From the NCBI GenBank assembly GCA_900465685.1, contig UEGR01000003.1:548997-612996 (forward strand): a stretch of DNA of 64,000 nucleotides, written 5' to 3'. This DNA is from Hyphomicrobiales bacterium. Its GTDB lineage: Bacteria; Pseudomonadota; Alphaproteobacteria; Rhizobiales; Rhizobiaceae. Of this stretch, positions 17,581 through 26,277 are shown one piece after another. The stretch's first letter is position 1. Each line of letters begins with the position of its first letter. The position numbers and the translations under genes are program-made. The notes beneath the pieces were generated by a model that worked only from the letters and a program-made list of their open reading frames with translations, did no database searches and was not told where the DNA came from.

Positions 17581-18522
17581 TCAATAGAAATTATAGGTTT
17601 CAGCGATCTCGTTGCCGAGCCGGTTGTTGCACTTGATGAAGTCCGTCAGGAATTCATGCAGTCCCACATCGAAGATGGCACTTATGTCCTGATTTTGCAG
17701 TGTCGAAAAAATCTTCTCCCCTGTTTCATGACAGGTGGCATTGTTGCCGTAGTCCTTGGACAGGAAATCCAGATGCTCGTTGATACTGCGATAGCAATAG
17801 TTCAGCGAGCGCGGCATGCGCCCGTTCAGGATCAGATAGTCAGCCACATGGGCAGGACGATAATCGCCCTCATAAACCCAGCGATAGGAGCGATGCGCCG
17901 AAACCGAGCGCAGGATCGATTCCCACTGATAATTATCAAGTGTCGTGCCGACATAGGATATGGCTGGCAAAAGCACATAATATTTCACGTCGAGAATGCG
18001 CGCCGTATTGTCGGCGCGCTCTATGAAAGTGCCCAAGCCCGCAAAATCGAAAATCTCGTTGCGCAGCATGGTGCCGTGAAAAGCACCACGGATCAGTGCA
18101 GTTTCGCGTTTGATCTGGTCGAGAAGCGGCGGCAGGTCGCTTTCCTTCAAAGGCTTGCTCAGCGACTTTTTCAAAAGCATCCATGCTTCATTGACGCTTT
18201 CCCATGCTTCACGCGTCAGCGCGGTGCGCACCATGCGCCCATTGGAACGCGCTGTCTCAAAACACGACATCACGCTCGATGGATTGCTGGTGTCCCGCAA
18301 CAGGAAATCAGCAACATTTGCAGCATTGTATGCATCATATTTGGCGGAAAAGGCCTGACTCGCGCCCGCCGACACCACCACGGAAGACCATTCCTCCGGT
18401 GCATCGGACGTCTTGGTCAGCGCCATGCGCAATCCGGCATCCACCAGGCGGGCCATGTTTTCCGCCCGTTCGATGTAGCGGAACATCCAGAAAAGCCCGT
18501 TTGCCGTGCGGCCTAAAAGCAT
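17581..18522 (-). CDS. Alpha-E domain-containing protein
   Basis: This all-helical protein (313 residues) starts MLLGRTANGLFWMFRYIERA, the diagnostic N-terminus of the alpha-E family. The preceding 24 in-frame codons are excluded because AAGGGGA sits about 9 nt before this ATG. Conserved charged residues (RYIERAEN, FIERADNTARI) suggest a two-repeat helical bundle. The family is nearly always encoded next to a circularly permuted ATP-grasp enzyme and is thought to work with it; no biochemical activity is established that I know of. Confidence 0.9.
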   Translation of the reverse strand: MLLGRTANGLFWMFRYIERAENMARLVDAGLRMALTKTSDAPEEWSSVVVSAGASQAFSAKYDAYNAANVADFLLRDTSNPSSVMSCFETARSNGRMVRTALTREAWESVNEAWMLLKKSLSKPLKESDLPPLLDQIKRETALIRGAFHGTMLRNEIFDFAGLGTFIERADNTARILDVKYYVLLPAISYVGTTLDNYQWESILRSVSAHRSYRWVYEGDYRPAHVADYLILNGRMPRSLNYCYRSINEHLDFLSKDYGNNATCHETGEKIFSTLQNQDISAIFDVGLHEFLTDFIKCNNRLGNEIAETYNFY

Positions 18523-18617
18523 GAAATCATTCCCCTTGTTGAGCCTTTTCGGCTCCGTCTTCGCGCTCCGGTCTTGATGCCGGGTTCCACGCATACAAAA
18601 TCGTATTCACGTAACGT

Positions 18618-20030
18618 CTAGTCGTCCAGAACCCAGGTATCCTTGGTGCCGCCACCCTGACTGGAGTTCACAACGAGTGATCCCTCCTTCAACGCCACTC
18701 GGGTCAAGCCGCCGGGCGTGATGCGGATACGATCGGAAACCAGCACGAAGGGACGTAGATCGACATGGCGCGGCGCCAGACCCTTTTCCGTAAAGATCGG
18801 GGTCGTGGAAAGCGCCAGCGTCGGCTGTGCGATATAGTTGCGCGGACGGGCCTTGAGCTTCTTCGAAAAGGCTTCCCGTTCCGCCTTGGTGGAAGCAGGC
18901 CCGACCAGCATGCCGTAACCGCCAGAACCATGCACCTCCTTGACGACGAGATCGGCAAGATTGTCGAGCACATAGGCCAGACTGTCCGGTTCCGAACAGC
19001 GCCATGTCGGCACGTTTTCGAGGATCGCCTTGCGTCCCGTATAGAACTCGACGATTTCCGGCATGTAGGAATAGATCGCCTTGTCGTCCGCGATGCCGGT
19101 GCCCGGCGCATTGGCAATGGTGATATTGCCCGCGCGATAGACATCCATGATGCCGGCAACCCCGAGCGTCGAATCCGGACGGAACGTCAGTGGGTCGAGA
19201 TAAGCGTCGTCCACGCGACGGTAAAGCACGTCGATGGCGCGATAGCCCTGCGTGGTGCGCATCGCCACGCGCCCGTCGACGACCCGCAGATCGCTTCCTT
19301 CCACCAGCTCGACACCCATCTGGTCGGCCAGAAACGCATGTTCGAAATAGGCGGAATTATAAATGCCGGGCGTCAGCACCGCGACGGTCGGCACGCCCTG
19401 TGTGCCGGGAGGTGCAACACTGGCCAGCGACTGGCGCAGAAGTTGCGGATAGTTCTCGACCGGACGCACCTTGACGTTCTGGAACAGCTCCGGGAAAAGC
19501 TGCATCATCGTTTCGCGATTTTCCAGCATATAGGAAACGCCGGATGGCGTGCGGGCATTGTCCTCCAGCACATAGAACTGGTTCTCCGCCGTGCGCACGA
19601 TATCGACGCCGATAATATGCGTATAGACATTACCGGGCGGACGAAAACCGATCATTTCAGGCAGAAATGCCTCGTTCTTGGTGATCAGCTCCTTGGGGAT
19701 GCGCCCTGCCCTGATGATTTCCTGCCGATGATAAATATCGTCAAGAAAGGCATTGAGCGCCATGACGCGCTGTTCGATGCCCTGCGACAGACGTCGCCAT
19801 TCCTGACCGGAAATAATCCGCGGGATAATATCGAAGGGAATAAGCCGCTCTGCGGCTTCCTGATCGCCATAGACCGCAAAGGTGATACCGGTCTTGCGAA
19901 AGACGCTTTCAGCATCATGAGACTTCTGCAAAAGCTTGCCAGAATCCTGGCCGTCGAGCCACTGTTTGAGAAATTCGTAAGGTGGGCGGACATTCCCGCC
20001 ATGGTTGAGCATTTCGTCAAATGGCTTCAC
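18618..20030 (-). CDS. Circularly permuted type 2 ATP-grasp protein
   Basis: The 470-residue product belongs to the circularly permuted ATP-grasp family (COG2308-like). Visible landmarks are GVDIVRTAENQFYVLEDNARTPSGVSYMLENR (about 143-175), DVLYRRVDDAYLDPL (about 265), and the glycine-rich loop KEVHGSGGYGMLVGP (about 365). The start is GTG at 20030 with AAGGGGTACTAA before it. Such enzymes are predicted to be amide/peptide ligases, and in this neighbourhood it is the likely ligating partner of the transglutaminase and Anbu peptidase. It is the first gene of the four-gene cluster. Confidence 0.9.
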   Translation of the reverse strand: MKPFDEMLNHGGNVRPPYEFLKQWLDGQDSGKLLQKSHDAESVFRKTGITFAVYGDQEAAERLIPFDIIPRIISGQEWRRLSQGIEQRVMALNAFLDDIYHRQEIIRAGRIPKELITKNEAFLPEMIGFRPPGNVYTHIIGVDIVRTAENQFYVLEDNARTPSGVSYMLENRETMMQLFPELFQNVKVRPVENYPQLLRQSLASVAPPGTQGVPTVAVLTPGIYNSAYFEHAFLADQMGVELVEGSDLRVVDGRVAMRTTQGYRAIDVLYRRVDDAYLDPLTFRPDSTLGVAGIMDVYRAGNITIANAPGTGIADDKAIYSYMPEIVEFYTGRKAILENVPTWRCSEPDSLAYVLDNLADLVVKEVHGSGGYGMLVGPASTKAEREAFSKKLKARPRNYIAQPTLALSTTPIFTEKGLAPRHVDLRPFVLVSDRIRITPGGLTRVALKEGSLVVNSSQGGGTKDTWVLDD

Positions 20031-20192
20031 TTAGTACCCCTTTTTTCGCTATTATTCGGCGCGGTTTCAGGGAAAAGCAAGCGTTGAAATCATATAAAAG
20101 TGCAAAGCAGGGTTGCGCAATTCGTCGTGATGACAACAGACGAAAGGCAATGTAGAATCCCGTCCAAATCGGGAATCGCTGGGCGATTTTTC

Positions 20193-20711
20193 TTAGCTAG
20201 GACGATGCGCCTTAACGATGGCAGGGTCGGTTTCGATGCGGCCTGCACCGATCAAATCCAAACAATACGGGATAGCGGGAAAGACCGCCTGCAAGGTCAT
20301 TGCGATGGATGCTGGCTTGCCCGGCAAGTTCAAAATGAAACTCTTGCCGCGACTGCCTGCCGTCTGGCGCGAAAGAATGGCCGTCGGCGTCTGTTCCAGA
20401 CTGACGCGACGCATCAACTCGCCAAAACCCGGCAATTCCTTGTGCAGCACAGCGTGCATCGCTTCCGTTGTCTCATCGCGCGGGCTCGGGCCTGTGCCGC
20501 CGGTGGTCAGGATCAGATCACAAGCCTCGTCGTCGCAAAGCGCAATCAGCGTATCGCGTACCGACGCCATCCCGTCGGGAATGACGCGCTTTATCGTTTC
20601 ATATGGCGTGACGATTGCGCTCTTCAGCCATGCTTCGATGGCAGGACCGCTCAGATCCTCATATTCGCCGCGACTTGCACGGTCAGAAACGGTAACAACG
20701 CCGATTTTCAA
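20193..20711 (-). CDS. mogA: Molybdopterin adenylyltransferase
   Basis: MogA adenylates molybdopterin before metal insertion in molybdenum cofactor biosynthesis, in the cytoplasm. The 172-residue product has the family motifs IGVVTVSDRASRGEYEDLSG at the N-terminus and DLILTTGGTGPSPRDETTEA in the middle, with SRGKSFILNLPGKPAS near the end. The start is TTG at 20711 with GAGGA about 7 nt upstream. It stands alone, divergent from the response regulator gene; no other cofactor genes are nearby. Confidence 0.92.
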   Translation of the reverse strand: MKIGVVTVSDRASRGEYEDLSGPAIEAWLKSAIVTPYETIKRVIPDGMASVRDTLIALCDDEACDLILTTGGTGPSPRDETTEAMHAVLHKELPGFGELMRRVSLEQTPTAILSRQTAGSRGKSFILNLPGKPASIAMTLQAVFPAIPYCLDLIGAGRIETDPAIVKAHRPS

Positions 20712-20897
20712 GGTCTTATCCTCACATCCGGTAAGCCGAAACGCTTATAACGTCCGACGACCGCAATGTGAAGGCCGCCTTATCGGTTTAGGCTCAGCTT
20801 GGTTGAATCAAGTTAGCGCTCTAACATTTTGTTTTTACGCGTATCTTCTCTCAAAACCGTTTCACAGTTCTTCGGTTGTGCTCTATCATCGCCGCTT

Positions 20898-21566
20898 ATG
20901 CGTATATTGCTTGTCGAAGACAATCTGACCCTCGCGAGCTGGCTTGCCAAAAGCCTGCAACAGTCGAATTACAACGTCGATACGGTTCACGATGCCGCCG
21001 ACGCTGAACAGGCTTTGGCTTTCACGGAATATAATCTCGTCATTCTTGATCTCGGCCTGCCGGACAAGACCGGGCTGGATGTGCTGGAGCAGATACGCAA
21101 ACGCGGTAATGAAGTGCCGGTCATTATACTCACCGCCAATGCGAGCCTCGATGGTCGTATTCGCGGGCTGGACGCCGGAGCAGACGATTATCTTGCAAAG
21201 CCCTTCGAACTAAGCGAGCTGGAAGCGCGTATTCGTGCGCATCTGCGCCGGGCAAGCCAGCGCACTGCACCGGTCGTCACTTGCGGCTTGCTGCGCTTCG
21301 ACACCAATACCCGGCTGTTTTCGGTGGGAGAGGATGCGCTGCCGCTGGCACCCAAGGAACATGCGGTGCTGGAACAGCTGCTGCGCCGGATTGGAACCAC
21401 CGTCAGCAAGGCGACACTGGTTCAGGGCATCTATGATTTTGACAGCGAGACGGACGAAAATGCCATCGAAATCTACATTCACCGATTGCGCAAAAAACTC
21501 GAAGGCAGCAAGGCGGAAATCGTGACATTACGCGGCCTTGGCTATCTTCTGCGTGACGCAGGCTGA
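20898..21566 (+). CDS. OmpR-family response regulator (TctD-like)
   Basis: This 222-residue DNA-binding response regulator has a receiver domain at residues 1-115, with the acidic pair E7-D8, phosphoacceptor D51 in NLVILDLGLPDKTG and the conserved lysine in DYLAKPFELSELE. A winged-helix domain follows (about 125-220) with EHAVLEQLLRRIG and IEIYIHRLRKKLEG. The frame is open upstream, but MRILLVEDN at 20898 is the true domain start. It is followed after one base by its kinase gene. Closest in style to TctD/QseB regulators; the target promoter is not identifiable here. Confidence 0.93.
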   Translation: MRILLVEDNLTLASWLAKSLQQSNYNVDTVHDAADAEQALAFTEYNLVILDLGLPDKTGLDVLEQIRKRGNEVPVIILTANASLDGRIRGLDAGADDYLAKPFELSELEARIRAHLRRASQRTAPVVTCGLLRFDTNTRLFSVGEDALPLAPKEHAVLEQLLRRIGTTVSKATLVQGIYDFDSETDENAIEIYIHRLRKKLEGSKAEIVTLRGLGYLLRDAG

Positions 21567-21567
21567 T

Positions 21568-22956
21568 ATGGCTCGCCTTTTCTCCAGACTGTCCCAAAGT
21601 CTTCGCGCCCAGCTTGTCTCGTGGATTGTTGTGCCGCTGATCGTTGTGGCGGCCCTCAATCTCTGGACTGCGTGGCGCTCCTCGGAAAATATCGCAGGCA
21701 TCGTCTCCGACCGGATGCTGACAGCTTCGGCCCGTGCAATTGGCGAAGCGACCGCCGCGTCGCACGATGCCATTGATGCCGTGATACCGCCGGTCGCTCT
21801 GGAAATGTTTTCGACAGGCTACGGAGACCGCGTTTATTATCGCGTCGAAACGTCGGATGGCCGCCTTCTGGCTGGTTATCCCGATCTGCCGAAGCCCGCG
21901 ATAATCACCAACTATGATCCGCAGCATTATCTGGGGACCTATCGTGACCACGCATTGCGGCTCGTGGTTTTGCGCCACCCCGTTGCCGCTTCTTCGAACC
22001 TGCCGCAAGCTATCGATGTCATCGTCGGTGTGACCATGGCTGGTTACGATGCCATGCAGCGCGATCTCTGGCTGCATTCGGTATGGCAGCAATCCCTGCT
22101 CATCATCGCAGCGGGCGCTTTATCCCTGCTGGGGCTGCGTTTCGTGTTGCGCCCGCTCATCCGGCTGCGCAACGAAGTGCGCAATCGCAAATCGGAGCTG
22201 GAGGCCTTCGATCCTCAGACCGTGCAGACGGAATTGCGACCGCTGGTCACCGCGCTCAACCAATATATGGAGCGAGTACGCAAGCAGATGTCGGCGCAGC
22301 GCCGGTTTATCCAGAACGCTGCGCATCAGCTTCGAACCCCGATTGCCACGCTGACGACGCAGGCGAGTTTTGCCGTGCGCACGACCAGTGAGGATGATCG
22401 AAATGAAGTGCTCGTCAGCCTCAAAAGCACGGCCATGCAACTCTCCCGCCTCGCCGCGCAATTGTTGACGCTATCGCGTGCGGAGCCCGGCAGCAGGCGC
22501 CCGCGCGCCGACCGGATCGATCTGGCCGAAGCCGGAAAGCAGGTGCTGGAAAGCCTTGCCGGAAAGGCCTTCGACCGCAATATCGATCTTGGCTTCGATC
22601 TGAAAACGGAGAATGCAACGGTCTCAGGCGATGGCACGATGCTGCGCGAAATGATCGTCAATCTGGTGGACAATGCCCTCAGCTACACACCACAAGGCGG
22701 CATGGTGACCTTGAGCATCGATGGCCAGAATGGTCAGGTTCGTATCATGGTCGAAGATAACGGCCCCGGCATTGCGGTTGCGGAGCGCGAACATGTGTTC
22801 GAGCGCTTCTATCGTGTGCCGGGAACGGTTGCTGAAGGAAGCGGTCTCGGCCTTGCCATCGTACGGGAAGTTGCCGATGCGGCGGATGGCGATGTGCAGC
22901 TTCAGGAAACGAAAGGCGGCGGGCTTACGGTCATTGTGACCTTGCCCGCCGCCTGA
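21568..22956 (+). CDS. Sensor histidine kinase (TctE-like, 2CSK_N sensor)
   Basis: This 462-residue inner-membrane kinase has a first transmembrane helix at about 15-35 (WIVVPLIVVAALNLWTAW). A periplasmic sensor of about 130 residues typical of TctE/QseC kinases follows, then a second helix near 175-195 and a HAMP-like linker. Phosphoacceptor His253 lies in FIQNAAHQLRTPIA. The ATPase domain has NLVDNALSYTP, DNGPGI and GSGLGLAIV. The ATG at 21568 is preceded by AGG within the end of the regulator gene. The pair lies next to, and convergent with, an ABC importer operon rather than a TctCBA transporter. Confidence 0.92.
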   Translation: MARLFSRLSQSLRAQLVSWIVVPLIVVAALNLWTAWRSSENIAGIVSDRMLTASARAIGEATAASHDAIDAVIPPVALEMFSTGYGDRVYYRVETSDGRLLAGYPDLPKPAIITNYDPQHYLGTYRDHALRLVVLRHPVAASSNLPQAIDVIVGVTMAGYDAMQRDLWLHSVWQQSLLIIAAGALSLLGLRFVLRPLIRLRNEVRNRKSELEAFDPQTVQTELRPLVTALNQYMERVRKQMSAQRRFIQNAAHQLRTPIATLTTQASFAVRTTSEDDRNEVLVSLKSTAMQLSRLAAQLLTLSRAEPGSRRPRADRIDLAEAGKQVLESLAGKAFDRNIDLGFDLKTENATVSGDGTMLREMIVNLVDNALSYTPQGGMVTLSIDGQNGQVRIMVEDNGPGIAVAEREHVFERFYRVPGTVAEGSGLGLAIVREVADAADGDVQLQETKGGGLTVIVTLPAA

Positions 22957-22960
22957 TTTA

Positions 22961-23019
22961 AGAGCATTTCCAGCAAAAGTGCGAAGCGGTTTTGCGTAGG
23001 ATAATGCGTGAAAACAAAC
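22961..23019. repeat. Dispersed intergenic repeat, copy 1
   Basis: The stretch begins AGAGCATTTCCAGCAAAAGT and continues with an imperfect inverted partner (GAAGCGGTTTTGCG) and ATAATGCGTGAAAACAAA. A related element occurs at 61831-61876 with the same order of AAAAGTG, a GTTTT-containing arm and AATGCG. Short palindromic intergenic elements of this type are, to my knowledge, common in Rhizobiales genomes; I cannot count copies genome-wide from this window. Confidence 0.55.
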
Positions 23020-23020
23020 G

Positions 23021-23051
23021 GATAGAGCGGTTCCGACGGAACCGCTCTATC
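23021..23051 (-). terminator. Bidirectional terminator hairpin between the kinase gene and the ABC operon
   Basis: GATAGAGCGGTTCC (23021-23034) pairs with GGAACCGCTCTATC (23038-23051), a perfect 14-bp stem with a 3-nt loop. Read on the minus strand it is followed by CGTTTGTTTTC, so it best serves the convergent ABC transporter operon ending at 23070. Confidence 0.8.
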
Positions 23052-23069
23052 AATTCTCAGTTTTTGTTA

Positions 23070-23957
23070 TCAGCTGCCCTGTTCGGACAGAGCCTGCGGA
23101 CGCCACTTGACGAGATGGTTTTCGATCAGCGTGATGATGTATTCGACCACCAGTGCCAGCACGGCCAGAATGACCATGGCGGAGAAAACGCCATTGGCAT
23201 TGAACGAGCCCTGCGCCGTCGAAATCATCAGGCCAACGCCCTTCTTGGCGCCCAGAAATTCACCAACCACAGCACCGACAAGCGCGAAGCCGAAGCTGAC
23301 ATGCAGGCTGGCCAGAATCCAGCTCATGGCCGAGGGGATAATGACCGAGCGGGTGATCTGCGACGGCGAAGCGCCGAGAATCTGCGCATTGGCGATCAAG
23401 GCGCGATCCGCTTCGCGGACACCCTGAAACGCATTGGCGAAGACCACGAAGAACACCATGACCACGGCGAGTGCGACCTTGGAGGCCATGCCGAGACCGA
23501 GCGCGATGATGAAGATCGAGCCGAGAACAACACGCGGGATCGAGTTGGCGATCTTGATATAGATCGAAAACACATCGGCCAGAAACTTGTTACGACCGAG
23601 AATGATGCCGCAGATGACACCGCCGACAGCACCGATGAGGAAGCCGAGTACGGTTTCTTCAAGCGTCACGATGATCTGCTCGGAAAGCGGACCCTGCGAT
23701 GTGCCTTCCGTGATCCAGATCCATATCTGGTCAGCGATGCCCGACGGGCTGGCAAAGAAGAACGGATCGATAAAGCCCGTGCGTGCGCCCAGTTCCCAGC
23801 CGCCAAGGACCGCGAACAGAATGGCGAGGCGAACGAGAATAACGACGGCGCGACGCTGGCGCGACTTGGCGCGGAAGGTCGCTTCCGTGCGGGCGAGTTC
23901 CGCAGCGCTGCCATTGGCCTGAGCGCCCGCGGGAGAAGCAAGAGTTTGTGCGGTCAT
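23070..23957 (-). CDS. ABC transporter permease (SsuC/TauC type)
   Basis: The 295-residue permease of the nitrate/sulfonate/taurine uptake family has six predicted helices and the cytoplasmic EAA loop (EADRALIANAQILGASPSQITRSVIIPSAM, about 185-215) that docks on the ATPase. The N-terminal 35 residues are soluble. It is the last gene of a substrate-binding protein/ATPase/permease operon, 17 nt after the ATPase gene. Substrate specificity cannot be assigned from the permease alone. Confidence 0.92.
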   Translation of the reverse strand: MTAQTLASPAGAQANGSAAELARTEATFRAKSRQRRAVVILVRLAILFAVLGGWELGARTGFIDPFFFASPSGIADQIWIWITEGTSQGPLSEQIIVTLEETVLGFLIGAVGGVICGIILGRNKFLADVFSIYIKIANSIPRVVLGSIFIIALGLGMASKVALAVVMVFFVVFANAFQGVREADRALIANAQILGASPSQITRSVIIPSAMSWILASLHVSFGFALVGAVVGEFLGAKKGVGLMISTAQGSFNANGVFSAMVILAVLALVVEYIITLIENHLVKWRPQALSEQGS

Positions 23958-23974
23958 GTCGGTTCCTCCCGGTT

Positions 23975-24826
23975 TTATTTGCCGCTTGCCAGCGCGCGCT
24001 GCTGGCCGATCTGCACTTCTTCACGCAGGTCGTCCCAGATCACTTTTGCGATTTCGACGAATTTGTCGTCGTAACGAATGTCTTCCATGACGCGCGGGCG
24101 GGGAATGTCGATATTATAGACGCTCTTGACCGTGGCCGGTCCGGCGGTCAGCACGTAAACCTTGTCGGCAAGCGCGATGGCTTCTTCGAGGTCGTGGGTA
24201 ACGAAAATCACCGATGCACCCGATTGCTGCCAGAGATCAAGCAACTCACCCTGCATCAGCGTGCGGGTTTGAATGTCGAGCGCGCTGAACGGCTCGTCCA
24301 TGAGCAGGATTTTCGGCTCATTGATGAAGGTCTGGGCCAGCGCCACGCGCTTGCGCATACCGCCAGAAAGCTGATGCGGATAGTGCTTTTCAAAGCGCGC
24401 AAGACCAACGCGGGCAATCCAGCTGCGCGCCTTTTCATAGGCTTCTTCCTTGCCCATGCCGCGATAGCGCGGGCCGGCGCTCACATTGTCGATGACATTG
24501 AGCCAGGGAAACAGCGCATCCGCCTGAAACACAAAGCCGATATCGGGGCTGATGCCCTCGATGGGCTGTCCCATCAGGCGCACTTCACCGGCGCTCGGCT
24601 TGGCAAGACCGGTCACGAGATTGAGCGTTGTGGACTTGCCGCAACCCGTGGGGCCGACGACGCAGGCAAACTCACCCTTGCCGACATGCATGGTGAAATC
24701 GCGCAGTGCCGTCATCATCTTGCCGTCGGGCGTGACGAAGCGTCGGGTCACATTGTTGAGTTCGATTGCGGGCGCGCCATTACCGGCTTCGTCGCGCGCA
24801 ATGGTTTTCGGGGCTTCCATCAGCAT
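23975..24826 (-). CDS. ABC transporter ATP-binding protein (SsuB/TauB type)
   Basis: This ATPase of about 283 residues belongs to the nitrate/sulfonate/taurine importer class. It has Walker A GPTGCGKST (about 55-63), Q-loop VFQADALFPW, signature LSGGMRKRVALAQ (about 145) and Walker B ILLMDEPFSALD, with the switch His in VTHDLEEA. The frame extends to 24886, but MLMEAPK fits better: GAGGAACCT lies directly upstream. ATG 24826 and ATG 24820 are both possible. It is separated from the binding-protein gene by 125 nt containing a GC-rich stem-loop. Confidence 0.92.
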   Translation of the reverse strand: MLMEAPKTIARDEAGNGAPAIELNNVTRRFVTPDGKMMTALRDFTMHVGKGEFACVVGPTGCGKSTTLNLVTGLAKPSAGEVRLMGQPIEGISPDIGFVFQADALFPWLNVIDNVSAGPRYRGMGKEEAYEKARSWIARVGLARFEKHYPHQLSGGMRKRVALAQTFINEPKILLMDEPFSALDIQTRTLMQGELLDLWQQSGASVIFVTHDLEEAIALADKVYVLTAGPATVKSVYNIDIPRPRVMEDIRYDDKFVEIAKVIWDDLREEVQIGQQRALASGK

Positions 24827-24855
24827 AGGTTCCTCGCGGATGTGCGGCACCGCTC

Positions 24856-24880
24856 GCGCGCAATACTTGTTACTGCGCGC
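24856..24880 (-). other. GC-rich stem-loop within the ABC importer operon
   Basis: GCGCGC (24856-24861) and GCGCGC (24875-24880) can pair around a 13-nt loop, between the binding-protein stop and the ATPase start. Such intercistronic stems often protect the upstream binding-protein message or attenuate read-through; here there is no T-run after it. The role is inferred from position. Confidence 0.4.
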
Positions 24881-24951
24881 CTGCAATGCTGTTGAATGTG
24901 TTTGGGTCGGCGGGACTGACGTTCATTTGCGAACGCCAGCCGGGGGCCCGC

Positions 24952-25989
24952 TTACTTCGCGGCGTCGAGCGTCGCGTTAGCCTTGTCGACAAATTCCGTC
25001 GTATAGGTCTTCGACAGGTCGATCTGCTTTTCCTGCAACGGCTTCTTGAAGGTTGCGAGCACCTTCAGAACGGTTTCCGGACCATCCTTCGGCATACGGC
25101 CATCCGGCGTGTACTGCGCCTTGCCTTCAGCCAGACCCTTCACATAAAGGTCCTTGTCGCCGACATAGTAATCTTTCGGCATCTGATCGGCGATTTCTTC
25201 GGCGCTGTGCGAAGCGATGTAACGCATGGTCTTGACCAGAGCATTAGTCAGCTTCTGCGCTTCTTCCTTATGGGTTTCGAGCCAGGCCGACTGCACATAG
25301 AAGGATGCTGCCGGGTAAGGTCCGCCAAGCGCTTCGGCGGTCTTTTCCGGCGTGCGCATATCGACCAGAACCTTGGCTTCACCAGTCTTGAGCATGGTGG
25401 CAATCGTCGGCTCGGTGGTCATACCGGCCTGAATAGCGTCCTGCTTGATGGCTGCGATGAAGGTATTGCCCGCGCCAACCGGCAGCAGCGTGTAATCGCC
25501 CTGCTTCAGCCCGTTGCGCACGGCCAGATACTGCGTCAGGAAGTCTGTGGAAGAGCCAAGGCCCGTCACGCCCAGCGTGTGGCCCTTGAAATCGGCAGGC
25601 GACTTGATCTGGTCGGCATATTTCGTCGAAACCAGTTCCACTTCGCCCGGTGCCTGGCTGAACTGCACGATGGACTGGATGAACTTGCCCTTCGACTGAA
25701 GATCGATGGTGTGGTCGTAGAAGCCAACCACGGCCTGCGCGGCTCCGGCAAGCAACTCGTTCTCGGCGTCCACGCCTGCGCGGCTGTTGATCAGCTCGAC
25801 GTCGAGACCTTCATCCTTGAAGTAACCAAGCTTTTCGGTCAGTACAGCTGGCAGATAAATCTGCTTTTCCATGCCGCCGACAATAACCGTCAGTTTTTCG
25901 GCATGCGCAGCACCGGCGCCGAGCGCCATGACACCGCTCAAAAGCGCAGCGCGCCAAACAAGCCGAAGCGAATTCGTTGAAATTTTCAT
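24952..25989 (-). CDS. ABC transporter substrate-binding protein (NMT1/SsuA-like)
   Basis: The 345-residue periplasmic protein has a Sec signal peptide (MKISTNSLRLVWRAALLSGV, cleavage likely after AHA near residue 30). The mature sequence starts EKLTVIVGGMEKQIYLPAVL. The pattern LGYFKDEGLDVELINSRAG, GFYDHTIDLQSKGK and GVTGLGSSTDFLTQYLA is that of NMT1/THI5-like binding proteins for sulfonates, nitrate, aromatic acids or pyrimidine precursors. It is the first gene of the operon. Divergent from it is a FUSC-family exporter, which hints at an aromatic or other organic anion, but that is inference. Confidence 0.9.
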   Translation of the reverse strand: MKISTNSLRLVWRAALLSGVMALGAGAAHAEKLTVIVGGMEKQIYLPAVLTEKLGYFKDEGLDVELINSRAGVDAENELLAGAAQAVVGFYDHTIDLQSKGKFIQSIVQFSQAPGEVELVSTKYADQIKSPADFKGHTLGVTGLGSSTDFLTQYLAVRNGLKQGDYTLLPVGAGNTFIAAIKQDAIQAGMTTEPTIATMLKTGEAKVLVDMRTPEKTAEALGGPYPAASFYVQSAWLETHKEEAQKLTNALVKTMRYIASHSAEEIADQMPKDYYVGDKDLYVKGLAEGKAQYTPDGRMPKDGPETVLKVLATFKKPLQEKQIDLSKTYTTEFVDKANATLDAAK

Positions 25990-26089
25990 ATAGGCTCCTC
26001 CAAGGAATGCTTCAGTCCGGCAAAAGCCGAACCCTCCTCCTGATATGCAGCCGATTCCTCTAATCGGTCGAGAATGGTTACAGCAGCCA

Positions 26090-26110
26090 AGCTTTCAATC
26101 AGCTTTCAAT
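26090..26110. repeat. Tandem 10-bp direct repeat in the divergent promoter region
   Basis: AGCTTTCAAT occurs at 26090-26099 and again at 26101-26110, eleven bases apart, close to one helical turn. It lies between the start of the ABC importer operon and the FUSC gene. A CCGATT...AATCGG inverted repeat is nearby at 26051-26067. Both could be regulator contacts for either divergent gene. Confidence 0.35.
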
Positions 26111-26277
26111 AAACTTGCAGCCTATTTTATGGCTTCGGAATATAGAGCAACAACCTCTACACGGCCTACACACGGCGTTTTGAAACAATAGTTGCTTGAC
26201 GCAGCCGCCAAACCTCTATCATCGTCGTTACTTAACATCGCCACTTTTTCAGCCTCTCGCGGCAACCTATTGAAATC

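Noticed and set aside
18765-20087. 440-codon plus-strand frame over the ATP-grasp gene
   Set aside because: Shadow of the real gene on the other strand; composition is unnatural for a protein.
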